A DNA stretch of 64,000 nt from Hydrangea macrophylla. Taxonomy: Eukaryota > Streptophyta > Magnoliopsida > Cornales > Hydrangeaceae. Position numbers and translations under genes: made by a program. Location of the stretch: the NCBI GenBank assembly GCA_033977485.1, contig CM066985.1:77195045-77259044 (forward strand). Reading direction: 5' to 3'. Of the stretch, positions 13,002 to 23,101 are shown piece by piece. The notes below the pieces were generated by a model. It did not search any database and was not told where the DNA came from. It saw only the letters and a program-made list of their open reading frames with translations. Numbering within the stretch: the first letter of the stretch is position 1; each line of letters starts with the position of its first letter.

Positions 13002-13147
13002 ATTGAGGAATAAAATTAGGGTTTTCGAACATACGCGTGATTGAATCTTCTTCGGAAGGCCTCAAATACAATTGCAGAGACCAAACCTAAAGCTAAAACA
13101 AGAGCAACGATGAATATGTATTCAACGATCTGCCATAGAAACCCCAT
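6792..13147 (-). CDS. ALG5: Dolichyl-phosphate beta-glucosyltransferase (ALG5), 10 exons, intact
   Basis: ALG5 transfers glucose from UDP-glucose to dolichyl phosphate on the cytosolic face of the ER. The product, dolichol-P-glucose, is the donor for the last steps of lipid-linked oligosaccharide assembly in N-glycosylation. Exons, in transcript order on the minus strand, are 13147-13035, 12908-12860, 11311-11205, 9631-9586, 8871-8737, 8609-8520, 7967-7836, 7730-7647, 7520-7456 and 6978-6792. All introns are GT-AG. The total is 1008 nt, 335 residues plus stop, close to the length I recall for plant ALG5. One N-terminal membrane helix spans residues 7-28. GT2-family motifs follow: VVIVDDGS (D110-D111), MLDADG (D164-A-D166), AFGSR (210-214) and the conserved RDTQCGFKMF block near 249-258. 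The start is the only ATG that precedes the membrane helix. No frame break is seen. The assignment rests on recalled homology to Arabidopsis ALG5. Confidence 0.96.
7005..7024. repeat. (CA)n microsatellite in the last ALG5 intron
   Basis: Ten CA dinucleotides just outside the last ALG5 exon, on the intron side of its acceptor. It is likely to vary in length between individuals. Confidence 0.8.
8025..8478. mobile_element. MITE-like element with GAAGCAC termini in an ALG5 intron
   Basis: It starts 'ggaagcacagaagcac' and ends 'acggtgcttcc', giving short terminal inverted repeats (GGAAGCAC). It lies 41 bp from the donor of ALG5 exon 6. It shares termini with the elements at 3141-3983 and 11791-12193. 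There is no coding capacity and no clear target duplication. Confidence 0.35.
9961..10212 (+). mobile_element. SMART/TRIM miniature LTR retrotransposon in an ALG5 intron
   Basis: Two short similar LTRs, 9961-10039 and 10141-10212 ('tgttgagaatataaat' start, 'caaca' end), flank an internal part of about 100 bp. Just inside the left LTR is TGGTATCAGAGC (10040-10051), the primer-binding site matching initiator methionine tRNA. Just before the right LTR is the purine run 'gtgagggggga' (10130-10140). Total size is about 252 bp with no protein, the plan of SMART elements. Flanks 'acagc' and 'acaac' are an imperfect 5-bp duplication. Orientation is opposite to the host gene. The left LTR is longer by about 7 bp. 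Confidence 0.88.
11791..12193. mobile_element. MITE-like element with GAAGCAC-type termini in an ALG5 intron
   Basis: It begins 'ggaaccacggacactcc' and ends 'gtacatgtgcttc', so its inner ends are loosely inverted. The CACGACGTCGGGCACGACACACC-like left part is a dispersed word I associate with abundant plant repeats. It lies in the large intron between ALG5 exons 2 and 3. The family is unassigned. Confidence 0.35.
12720..12753. repeat. (CA)n microsatellite in an ALG5 intron
   Basis: About 16-17 uninterrupted CA units. A neighbouring TA/TG microsatellite lies at about 12966-13000 in the first ALG5 intron. Both are likely to be polymorphic. Confidence 0.85.
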
Positions 13148-13330
13148 TTTCAGTTTCTGAATTTCAGTAATTTTGTTTCTTTTGGTATCAAATGGTTAGA
13201 GTGTTGAAAACCAAAAATTCCAATTTGTAATTTTGGATGTGGTCGTTTACGAAGAAGGAAGGATACAGAGGGAATAAGTAGCGATTAATTGGGTAAGGAA
13301 GTCTTTTGCTGCCCTGTTAGGCTAAAAAAT
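13148..13330 (-). promoter_or_regulatory. Probable 5' UTR and promoter region of ALG5
   Basis: This block lies directly upstream of the ALG5 start codon on the minus strand. It is AT-rich with no retroelement signature. I could not identify a convincing TATA box or transcription start, so only position supports the call. Confidence 0.35.
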
Positions 13331-15952
13331 ACTGGACAGGGCTCTTAACCCTGTGATATTTTGGGCTGAAGGTCCAAATCAGGAACCTCTTTTGGGCTAC
13401 TATTTTTTTTTTCCCTTTTTTTTTGTTTTTGGCTTTGGAGATTGTTTGTGAAATCAAAGAATCAGTTATGTAATTCAGAAATAAAATGATTTTATATATT
13501 CAAGTGTTTGGTGAGTAACAATTTCTTGCATAGGAGTCAGTGCTCAGACTAGTAACTTTCTTAAAACTAGTTATTTGTTGAATCAATATAACATTGTTTT
13601 CCCACAAAAAACTGATAAAAAGTGCGACTTAGACTGAGCCTAGTACATGGGCTCTTGAGGAAAAATAAATTTGGGTCAGCAATTTTGTTATCCTATTATA
13701 TAATACTTCTGTTTTTTCAATTTTTCTTTTCAATGGATCTAGTATTTTTCTCGGAGTTTCTCTAATGGGAAATTGTATTTGGAGGGGCTAAAATGGTATT
13801 TAAGTCTCTTGAATACTGTCTATAGCCCTCCCTATTACAAGTGCACTCCACTCATGGAAAGTATATTGAGTTAATTTTGAATATTTTAATGCTATTAGGG
13901 TCAAATAGGAATCGTCTATTTTACCAAAAGTTCTGTTTCAAATTGTATGACGTAAGGTTATGAATTTTAAAATTCAATTTTGGATAACTATTTAAGGTTC
14001 TCAATAATATTATCCGTTAATGATTATCCAATCCTCTTAAAATCGAGGACCTTAAATGATGTTTCTTATAATAGAGGCTATATAGCAAAATTCCAAAGGA
14101 AATAAAAAAAAAAAAAAAAAATTGGAGTACAAAGAGTATTTGACCCTTCTAATACCATTAATAAACCTAAATTTATACTAGTCTTGTCTTCTCAAGAAAA
14201 AAAAAAGAATTTAGGAACTAAACTCTTGGTGTATTTTACTAAACCAATCGAGTTTATTAAAAAAAATTTAAGAAAATTATTTTGAGTAGTGGATAAATGA
14301 GCTTACTTTTTGACAAACATCTTGATTGGCATACGAACTGAACATGTATTCAAGAATTAGACCTATGCATATAGCAAAATAGATCAATGTAGTGCTGATA
14401 AAATAAATAGATCAATGTAGTGAATATTTAATTTGATTGCTGCATCTGATTTGTTTTGTGATAGACAAGAAGTTACTCTAATGGTACCACATGCCACTCT
14501 ATATGGTACACTTATAAAGTATTTAAGAACCAAATTTGAGATTCACATTTAAAAAGCACACAATTACTCCTCTAATAAAGCATGTATAATGACTTGAGCC
14601 AAACCATTTGTGTTGCATTTAAAATAGTCGAGAAAGTTATTTGTTACTCAAATTAAGTACGAGGTTCCACCAACTCGCAACTCATGAACGGACGACGGAA
14701 GAGCCCACCAATCCTATATTAACAAATTAGACGAAGTTCAGTTGTCTTTAAAGCGACAATGTTTCTCAGCTAGACGAATGATTATTCGGTCAACTATGGC
14801 CCATCAAATGTTGGTGGCCGAACATCTCAATGACACGGTCGTATCCTTGAAATGTTCGGTTGTTCAAATTCGAAAAAGTGCGATTCCAACACTGATTCAT
14901 TTCAACAAAAAATTTACTCCATATTACGACAGGCATGATGAAAAAGTGAAATGAAGATAATGTAGAAGGGAGGAAAGAGATGCAATATCCCTAGCAAAAA
15001 GAAAGAGGTTTCCCTCCTTGAGTTTGGTCACCTCATATTCCCTTCCCGCATTCCTTCCTTCCTTTCTTAGTAACCAAACATAGCATAGAATAGTCAAAGA
15101 TTTCAAAAGTAGTGGTAACGATTAACGCACAGATTTTAGGCAATTATGGATCCAAACATTCCTAATTCATAACCATCAAGCATCAATTTCAAGCTCAAAC
15201 ACAGGGAAAAAAAAAAAGCAACAATAAAGTAACATTCAAAACTAAAAAGAAATAAGAGGCAATAGACACAACAAAAAAATTATATAACCTAGAATCCAAA
15301 AATAAACAAAGTTATTAATGCAATAAAAGAATAAAACATCATTCGATCTGAGCAACATTTTGACTACTGCAAATTAAGAAAACTAGATTATAACAGAAAA
15401 CAGATAAAGTGCGTCAAAATTTCCTAGGCCCCAAAATCATAGGCAGAGGAACACACTAAACAAAACAGAAGGAAACAAAAGAAATACTATAATATGTAAA
15501 AATAATTCCCCAGGATTGAGTAAGTATGAACTGGTTAATATCATATGCCACAAGAAATGAAGTTAACCTGCAGCAACTCCATAAACCCAATGCCTTGCTT
15601 TCTTCTAAGACCAATACATATTTGTATATGTATTGATATTCATGTGTAGAGAGAAAAATATATAACTTCCCATACGATGGAAAATGAAAAAACCGTTCCA
15701 CCATGATAGGCATGTTATTGATATTGGTGTATAAGAATTTATATGGACTTGTCCTCGAAATATTCATATTACATCCTGCCTCCTCTCAAGCTTCAGCCTA
15801 CGGTTATTTCCTCTATTTAGGGGCTTTAACAGTCGCTCTATTTCAATTTTAGATTGAAGCGAAGGTTGTAACCTCTTTAGATGCTCAATACACTACTTAT
15901 GACCAATACGAAGAGGGATTTTGTGCTTATGTTCATCTCGATTTAACTGTCT
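13331..15952. other. AT-rich intergenic DNA, nothing recognised
   Basis: No supported gene, RNA or element. There are A runs near 14105-14122 and several short frames below about 105 codons without recognisable similarity. The last 170 bp could include the degraded left side of the gypsy copy that starts to be readable at 15953. Confidence 0.5.
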
Positions 15953-18828
15953 TTGAAAAGGAAAGACGTTTCTAGTCTGCCGCCTGAGAGAAGTATAGAG
16001 TTCTATATTGAGCTTATACTGGGTACCGTACCAATCACCAAGGTTCCCTACAGAATGACCCCCACCGAAGTATCAGAGTTGAAGAAACAAGTTCAAGAGC
16101 TCGAGAACTTGGGTTTTGTACGTCCAAGTACATCGCCTTGGGGAGCACCAGTATTATTTGTGAAGAAGAAGGATGGGACGCTCAGGCTGTGTATCGATTA
16201 CAGAGAACTGAACTGCGTGACTATCAAGAATAAGTATCCCTTGCCTTAGATCAATGACTTGTTTGATCAACTACAAGGAGCTACGACGTTTTCCAAAATA
16301 GACCTAAGGTCGGGATATCATCAGTTGAGGGTACGGAAGGAAGACATACCTAAGACTGCATTCAGAACCTGATATGGTCACTATGAGTTTTGGTAACGCC
16401 GTTTGGAATGATGAATGCCCCGGCAGTGTTTATGGATCTGATGAACAGAGTGTTCAAGCCTTATTTGGATCAGTTTGTCATCGTCTTCATTGATGATATT
16501 TTGATCTATTCTAAGTCAGAGGAAGAACACGAGCAACATCTACGGATTGTAATACAGACGCTTAAGGACCATCACTTATATGCCAAGTTCAGTAAGTGTG
16601 AGTTCTAGTTACAAGAAGTAAAATTTTTGGGACACAAGGTGTCATCTCAAGGAATTTCTGTGGATTCATCAAAGACAGATGCTGTGTCAAACTAGGTCAG
16701 ACCAAGCAACCCTACGGAGGTTAGGAGTTTTCTAGGACTCGCAGGCTATTACAGAAGATTTGTTGAAGGGTTTTCTAAAATAGCTGCACCATTAACCGAA
16801 TTAATGAAGAAGAATTTGAAGTTCGACTGGACAGAGAAGCATGAGTGCGCCTTTCTAGAGTTGAAAGAGAGACTCACTACCGCAGCAGTACTAGCTATAC
16901 CCAAGCCTGATGACAAGTTCACTATCTTTAGTGACGCGTTATATCAAGGACTTGGGTGTGTACTTATGCAAGATGGTAGAGTTATCGCTTATGGATCCAG
17001 ATAGCTGAAGCCGAATGAGTTGAACTACCCTATTCATGATTTGGAATTGGCTGCAGTGGTATTTGCACTCAAGATTTGGAGACACTATCTCTATGGTGAG
17101 AAGTTTGATTTATTCTCCGATCATAAGAGTCTGAAATATTTGTTCACACAGAAAGAGTTGAACATGAGACAACACAGATGGATGGAGTTGATCAAAGATT
17201 ATGACTTCACGTTAGAGTACCACCCTGGTAAAGCTAATGTGGTCGCTGATGCTTTGAGTCGGCAGACTCGTGAGACGATCGCCTCCTTAATGGTTAGAGA
17301 ATGGCGAGCATTGGAGACATTGGCGGAGTTCGATGTACAGAGTGCTGAAGAAGGAGAAGAACATCTTTTCGGATGTCTTATCCTACAGCCTGTTCTTATT
17401 GACCGCATTGTTGGAGCTCAGAAAAAAGATGAGAAGTTTCAAACATGGTTCGTGAAAATGTCAGAAAAAGACCCGACCGGTTGGAAGGTGGGAAGTGACA
17501 GAGGGTATCGATGCAGAGACATATTATGTGTACCAGACTGTGGGGATTTGAGAAAGGATATCTTCGAAGAAGCACATAAGTCAAGATATATAGTTCACCC
17601 GGGAGGAACTAAAATATACAAGGATTTAAAAAGAAATTTCTGGTGGGAAGGCATGAAGAAGGATGTGGCTGAAGTTGTATCCAAGTGTTTGACGTGTCAA
17701 CAAGTCAAGGCTGAACATCAGAGACCCTCAGGATTATTGCAACCACTACCTATTCCTGGTTGGAAGTGGGAGCACATCACGATGGATTTTGTAGTGGGAT
17801 AGCCTCGATCACAACAGAATCATGACGTCATTTGGATAATCGTGGATCGACTGACTAAGTCGGCACATTTCATCACTTATAGTATAACATACCCGGTAGA
17901 AAAGATGAGCCGGATGTATATATAACAAGTTGTGCGACTTTACGGCGCACCTGTGTCGATTGTGTCAGACCGTGATGCACGTTTTACTTCTAGATTTCGG
18001 GAAAGTCTGCAAGAAGCTATGGGAACCTCGCTCAAGATGAGCACTACTTTTCACCCTCAGACAGATGGGCAGACTGAGCGTGTCAATTAGATCATGGAGG
18101 ATATGCTTAGGGCTTGTGTCATTGATTTTGAAGAATCTTGGTTGACGCACTTGCCTTTGGTTGAATTCGCCTACAACAACAGCTACCACACGAATTTCGA
18201 GATGGCTCTGTTTGAAGCATTGTACGGACAACCATGTCATTCCCCATTGTGTTGGACAGAAGTTGGGGATACAAAATTGTTGGGACCAGATTTGGTTAGA
18301 GAAACCAACGAAACGATTTCTTTGGTCAAGGAAAGGATGAGAACAACACAGAATAGGTATAAAAGTTATGCTGATTGACGTCAGAAGGATTTGAAATTTG
18401 GTGTTGGAGATCACTTATTTCTTAAGGTTTTAGCGACCCGAGGAGTAGTACGCTTCGATCTCAAGAGGGAAAAGTTAGCCCCGCGTTTCATCGGACCGTT
18501 CGAGATTTTGGATCGTGTTGGGAAGGTAGCGTATCGACTCGCACTACCACCGAAGATGTCTGGGGTTCACAATGTATTTCAAGTGAGTATGTTGAGAAAG
18601 TACATACGAGATCCCTCGCACGTGGTTAGCTATGACGATATTGAGATGAGTCATTACGTTTCTTACAAGGAGAGACCCGTGAAGATCCTAGATCAGAGTA
18701 TCAAGAAGCTGAGGAACAAGGACATTCCGTTGGTGAAGGTTCAGTGGAATCACCAAGACGAAAATGAAGCCTCATGGGAAGTTGAAGCTGATATGAGGAA
18801 GAAGTATCCGGAGTTATTTCAGGACTAG
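15953..18828 (+). pseudogene. Decayed Ty3/gypsy chromovirus pol (RT, RNase H, integrase, chromodomain-like end), 5' truncated
   Basis: The fragments read in order through pol. An RT amino part (about 15990-16249) contains [15 protein letters not shown] and [11 protein letters not shown]. The RT catalytic box [10 protein letters not shown] lies at about 16485-16515. RNase H (16804-17250) holds FSDALYQGLG and [10 protein letters not shown]. The integrase zinc region (about 17570-17700) has H-x-H and CLTCQ, and its core reads DFVVG, VSDRDA and HPQTDGQTE. The C-terminal block ends VKVQWNHQDENEASWEVE, a chromodomain-like tail of chromoviruses. At least nine in-frame stops break it (for example near 16249, 16372, 16608, 16696, 17002, 17802, 18089 and 18376). 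Gag, protease and the 5' LTR are missing. It is closely related to the minus-strand copy at 60186-64000. Confidence 0.93.
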
Positions 18829-18860
18829 TCAGTCTTGATTTCGGGGACGAAATCCTGTTT

Positions 18861-18873
18861 AAGGGAGGAAGGA
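18861..18873 (+). other. Polypurine tract of the gypsy copy
   Basis: The purine-rich run 'aagggaggaagga' sits immediately before the TGTAACAACC start of the 3' LTR, the position where plus-strand priming occurs in LTR retrotransposons. The mirror copy is at about 60135-60147 on the minus strand. Confidence 0.8.
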
Positions 18874-19925
18874 TGTAACAACCTGCATTTCCATTTAATT
18901 ATTTGTATTTGCATTTGACTTATATAAATTCAAATTGAAATTCCATGTTTAATATGTGTTCATAGAGCTATTTTAATTTATAATCTTCATGTTTTAGAAC
19001 CTTGTTACTTGTATTAATTCATATTGAGATCCTTATTGGGGTCAAACTATAATTTTATAAATTTGGTAACGCCTGTGTTGGATTTCAAAGTCTGTATTTC
19101 AAAACGGTGGAAATGTTTGCTTTTGACAATCAATATTTTTATAAACCCAAAAAATCATTTCCTATGATAAAATGAATTTTCTGTATTTTTGTGGTGAACA
19201 CCGCGCCACGAAAATACTAGTTTATGAGCAACACTGCCTGTGCCGCGTTAAACTTGCACAGACTTTGGATTCGATGTAAAGATAGATTACACATATGTTT
19301 TTCTTTCCATTTATGGCAAGTGATCATTGGCTTGTGCCTTGTTTGGATCTATCTATCTTGTGTGTGTTATTGTTGTGTCCATAAGCTTAATTGCCAAACA
19401 CCCCCACTTTGACCCCTAATACTCTAACTTACCCCTTCAAAATCTGATAGTGCATATACGTATATGTAATTGTTGTATTTAGTTAATTGTTAAACAAAAT
19501 CCAATTTGTTGAGTTTATGAGGATCTACTTGGGCTCCAAGTTGAGCAAATCCATCCTTCTATATATGCATCATATACACTTCACTTTTTGCACACTATTT
19601 TCATAACTGAAGTATTAAAGAGAGAGCTTGAGAGTTCATAATTTCAGAAAATTTGTAGAGAGATAAGCTCTTAATCCCCATAGCCAAAGCTTGGGTTTGA
19701 AATTCTTAGCTTGCTATTCTTTCTCAACAATCTCTACACTCTTAATCTCAGTGAGTATTATAAACTCACTCCAAATGTAATTTCATGCTTAGTTACTGAT
19801 TGAGTCTATGTATTGATAAATCACTATTGCTAATTCCTCCATGGGAGCTTGAGTTTGAAAAACATGAGTTTTCCTAAACCTAACCAAAATTCGTTTTGAA
19901 AGATGATTTTGAAAGATTATAGTTC

Positions 19926-20373
19926 GGGTAAAAAGCATTTTGCCCCCTCAAACTATACACGCTTTTGCAATTTGCACCCCGAACTTTAAAACGTTGCAAT
20001 TTCTCCCCTGAACTATCTTTAGGGTTGTAATGTCCCCCCTGAACTTCAAACAATTGAAATGTCCCCCCTGAACTATCATCTGTTTTGCAAAGTCCCCCCT
20101 GAACTATCTTTCGTGTTGCAATATCCCCCCTAAACTATCTTTCGTGTTTCTTGATGGAATGTGATGACAGGGTTGTTATTGTAACACAAAATATAGTTTA
20201 GGGGGGACTTTGCAAAACATATGATAGTTTAGGGGGGACATTTCAACTTTTGAAGTTCAGGGGGGACATTACAATCCTAAAGATAGTTCAGGGGAGAAAT
20301 TGCAACTTTTTAAAGTTCGGGGTGCAAATTGCAAAAGCGTGTATAGTTTGAGGGGGCAAAATACTTTTTACCC
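19926..20373. mobile_element. Mutator-like (MULE) MITE with long terminal inverted repeats
   Basis: The termini GGGTAAAAAGCATTTTGCCC and their inverse (ending ...GGGGGCAAAATACTTTTTACCC) extend inwards for well over 100 bp with few mismatches. The flanks are 'ttatagttc' (19917-19925) and 'tcatagttc' (20374-20382), eight of nine bases identical, matching the 9-bp duplication of Mutator-like elements. The arms contain several iterations of a CCCCCCTGAACTAT word. There is no transposase. It is nested in the gypsy 3' LTR. Confidence 0.88.
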
Positions 20374-20659
20374 TCATAGTTCATATAAGTGGTAGTTACA
20401 ATATTAGAGCTTAATTCGTTCGTAGCATGACGTATATTAAAAACGAAATTTGCGTCGTCTCTCGGATTTTTGTAAAATTCGAGAGCTACATTTTGATTCA
20501 TGTAAAATTGATTGTAGATTCATAATCCTTGAAAAAAACCGGAGAGATCCATATATAATTAGGCTTGGTTATTGTCAAATTTCAAAATGGGTAAAAAAGA
20601 CCCTTAAATTCTGAAACAGGGCATTCTCCATGAAGAAGGTGAAGACACTGTTGAAACTC

Positions 20660-20865
20660 GCACGCGCGATCGCGCGAGCGACCCGCGCGCACGAGGTGGC
20701 TAGTTTCAGGCAGACAAAAAAGGTTTTAAAAAGAAAAACGAAAATTGGGCAAATTGTGCGAGCGGCCTGCGCGCGCGAGCTGTGTGTTTTCTGGCAGATA
20801 GAAAAGTTTTTATAATAAAATAGAAAAATGGGCATATTGTGCGAGCGGCCCACGCGCGCGACTTC
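20660..20865. repeat. Cluster of CGCGCG palindromic words in the gypsy LTR
   Basis: Words such as 'cgcgcgatcgcgcgagcg', 'gcgcgcgcgagc' and 'cacgcgcgcgac' recur three times, each followed by a related AT-rich spacer ('gggca.attgtgcgagcggcc'), so this is also a diverged tandem repeat. The same cluster occurs in the minus-strand homologous LTR (55624-55745). Confidence 0.75.
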
Positions 20866-21159
20866 TGACAGTTTCTGGTTTCTGTCTGTTTTCTGCTAAG
20901 AGACTATTTAGATGACATTTTATGGGTTTTTGAGGCTTTGTTTGGAAGTTATGTTAAAATATATTACGTTTTGGTTGTTAAAGGACAATTATGATTTCGA
21001 TTCTTTTCAAATATACATGGTTATCGATCCTGACATTTCATATGTCTGTTGCACGACATTCATATGGTGTCAGTTGTACATGCATGGTGAGTGTGAGTGT
21101 TGGTCAGTGTGGAAAAGAGTAATGGTCAGTGTGGTATAGAGTGTGTGGTTGAGATTGTG

Positions 21160-21505
21160 TTGTGGACACTCCCTGGTAAGTGAGTACCAAAGTGTGTTGT
21201 GGTTGAGATTGCGGCTAGAGTGTCTTTGAAATGCGACGGTGGCAAACTGGACACTCCCTGACGCCCATGGTAGCGTTAAAGTATGTGACGCCAAACTTGG
21301 ACATTCCCTGGCACCCATGGTAGTGCTAAAGTGTGGCCTATAGACACTCCCTAGTACCCGAGTTTGGACACTGTATGATGTATTTGTGATGCGGGTTAGG
21401 TACTAAAGTGTGAGGCATTGGACATTCCCTGGCACCCCGTGCTAAAGTGTGAGGCAAACTGGACATTCCTTGGCACCCCTGTGCTAAAGTGTGGCTATTG
21501 GAGTA
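21160..21505. repeat. Diverged minisatellite, GGACACTCCCTGG...GTGCTAAAGTGTG units
   Basis: About seven units of 40-65 bp, each opening with GGACA(C/T)TCCCTGGCACCC and closing with GCTAAAGTGTG. Within a unit ACACT and AGTGT, and GCAC and GTGC, are complementary, so each unit can fold as a hairpin. The orthologous array in the other LTR copy lies at about 55030-55345 (minus). Confidence 0.8.
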
Positions 21506-22159
21506 TTTCAAAGATACTGGTGTGAGAGAGTTGGGTGTTGTGTTTGTCGAGAGAAAAGAGTCGGTAAGATGAGAAGGTGCATTGTTTTCATACATGGTCA
21601 CATATATGTGAATTACAGTTTTCAAATGATATTGTGGTCGTTTTCTAAAATGAACTCTTTACTTTGATGTAAACTTGTTGAATTAAATGGGAATTGGAAA
21701 ATGGTAAATAAGTATGTGTTACATTCAAAGTTATGTTTCTAACACTCACCAGCTTCTTGAAGCTGACGACATTGATGCATCATGGACATTCGTGTCTAGG
21801 CTTTTCAGGTTTTGATCAAGCGGAACATTTTGACTACGCTAACTGAGAACGACTGCTTTTGGAAGATAAAACTGTTATCAATATCCTATGTTTTAATTTA
21901 TGAACTGTTTTGTAATAAGGATGACTGTAATAGATGTTAAATGATTATTTTGATTTAAGGCGGTTTGTGCCTTTAGAGACCCTGTGCTGTAATAACTATT
22001 AAGTTAGAAAATTATTGTAAGCCTTGATTACTCTGCTATGATTATTTTGTTTTTATTGTTGACGTTTGGGACGGAATCGATCCTTCAAACTGTCACGACC
22101 TACGGGTTCATAAAGGAAATAAAACGTTTTTCATATTTATGCTACGTCGGGGCGTGACA

Positions 22160-23101
22160 CCCCTCAATTCTTTTTCACTCTTAGGCGGCTTCATTTCGAC
22201 GATAGCTTTTATTTTGGTTGGGTCTACCTCTATTCCCCTCTGAGTGATAAGGAACCCTAACAGCTTTCCGGTGGTGACCCCGAATGTACACTTCTGCGAG
22301 TTCAGCCTCATTCTAAATTCCCTCAACCTCCCAAAGAATTTTCTCAACGCCTCCAAGTGACCTCTTATTTCCTTATATTTTACAATCATATCGTCCACAT
22401 ATACCTCTACCTCCTTATGGATCATGTCGTGCAACAACGTAGTAGCGGCCCGCTGATAAGTTGCTCCTGCATTCTTAAGTCCAAATGGCATTACCCTATA
22501 GCAATATGTCCCCCATGGCGTGATGAACGTGGTTTTCTCCATGTCTTCGGGTGCCATGAGGATTTGGTTATAACCTGAGAACCCATCCATAAAAAAACAG
22601 AAGTTCGTGCCCGGTGGTGTTATCAACGAGGACGTTGATATACGATAAAGGAAAATCGTCTTTAGGGCTTGCTTTGTTTAAGTCTCGGAAATCAACGCAA
22701 ACCCTAACACGACCATCTTTTTTCGAAATCAGTACGATGTTGGCGATCCATTCTGGATACTCGGTGACCATCAAGAATCCGGCCCCTAACTGCTTTTCAA
22801 CTTCCTCTTTCACCTTAAGTGCCCATTCCGGCCTCATTCGCCTCAATTTTTGTTTAATTGGTTTAGAGTTAGGAAAAAGGGGGATATGATGTTGGACTAT
22901 CTCTGGATCAATGCCTGGCATATCACTATAAGACCATGCAAAAACATTTTCGAATTCATTTAATAGTTTGATTAATTCTTTGCTTTCTTCATTACTAAGC
23001 GTAGAGCCGATAAAGACATTTTGAGGATTATTTTTATTTCCTATATTAATTGTTATAGTGTCCTCAATGATTTTACATGCAGATTCTTTTTTCTTTTTCA
23101 A
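22160..23101 (-). pseudogene. Tat/Ogre-type gypsy reverse transcriptase fragment
   Basis: Minus-strand fragments give an RT: a start block with RMRPEWALKVKEEVEKQL and VCVDFRDLNKASPKDDFPL (23101 down to about 22620), then MPFGLKNAGATYQR and VYVDDMIVK with the YVDD catalytic box (about 22400). One frame break lies near 22600. The reading stops dead at KSEKELRG where the neighbouring gypsy LTR ends at 22159, so the rest of RT, RNase H and integrase is lost. The residues match the Tat/Ogre side of Ty3/gypsy rather than the chromoviruses around it. Confidence 0.9.

Larger units (their letters stand above)
18874..22159 (+). mobile_element. 3' LTR of the decayed gypsy copy (3.3 kb including a nested MITE)
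   Basis: It starts TGTAACAACCTGC right after the polypurine tract and ends GGGGCGTGACA. Its segments are colinear with the minus-strand LTR at about 54776-60134, including the CGCGCG palindrome cluster, the GGACACTCCCTGG tandem array and a GTGAGTATTATAAACTCAC donor-like site at 19751. A Mutator-like MITE is inserted at 19926-20373. The right flank is the RT of a different, minus-strand Tat element. Confidence 0.85.

Noticed and set aside
14742..14954. 70-codon plus-strand frame in intergenic DNA
   Set aside because: No recognisable similarity, no splice partners or neighbours to support it, and a length expected by chance in a region of this size.
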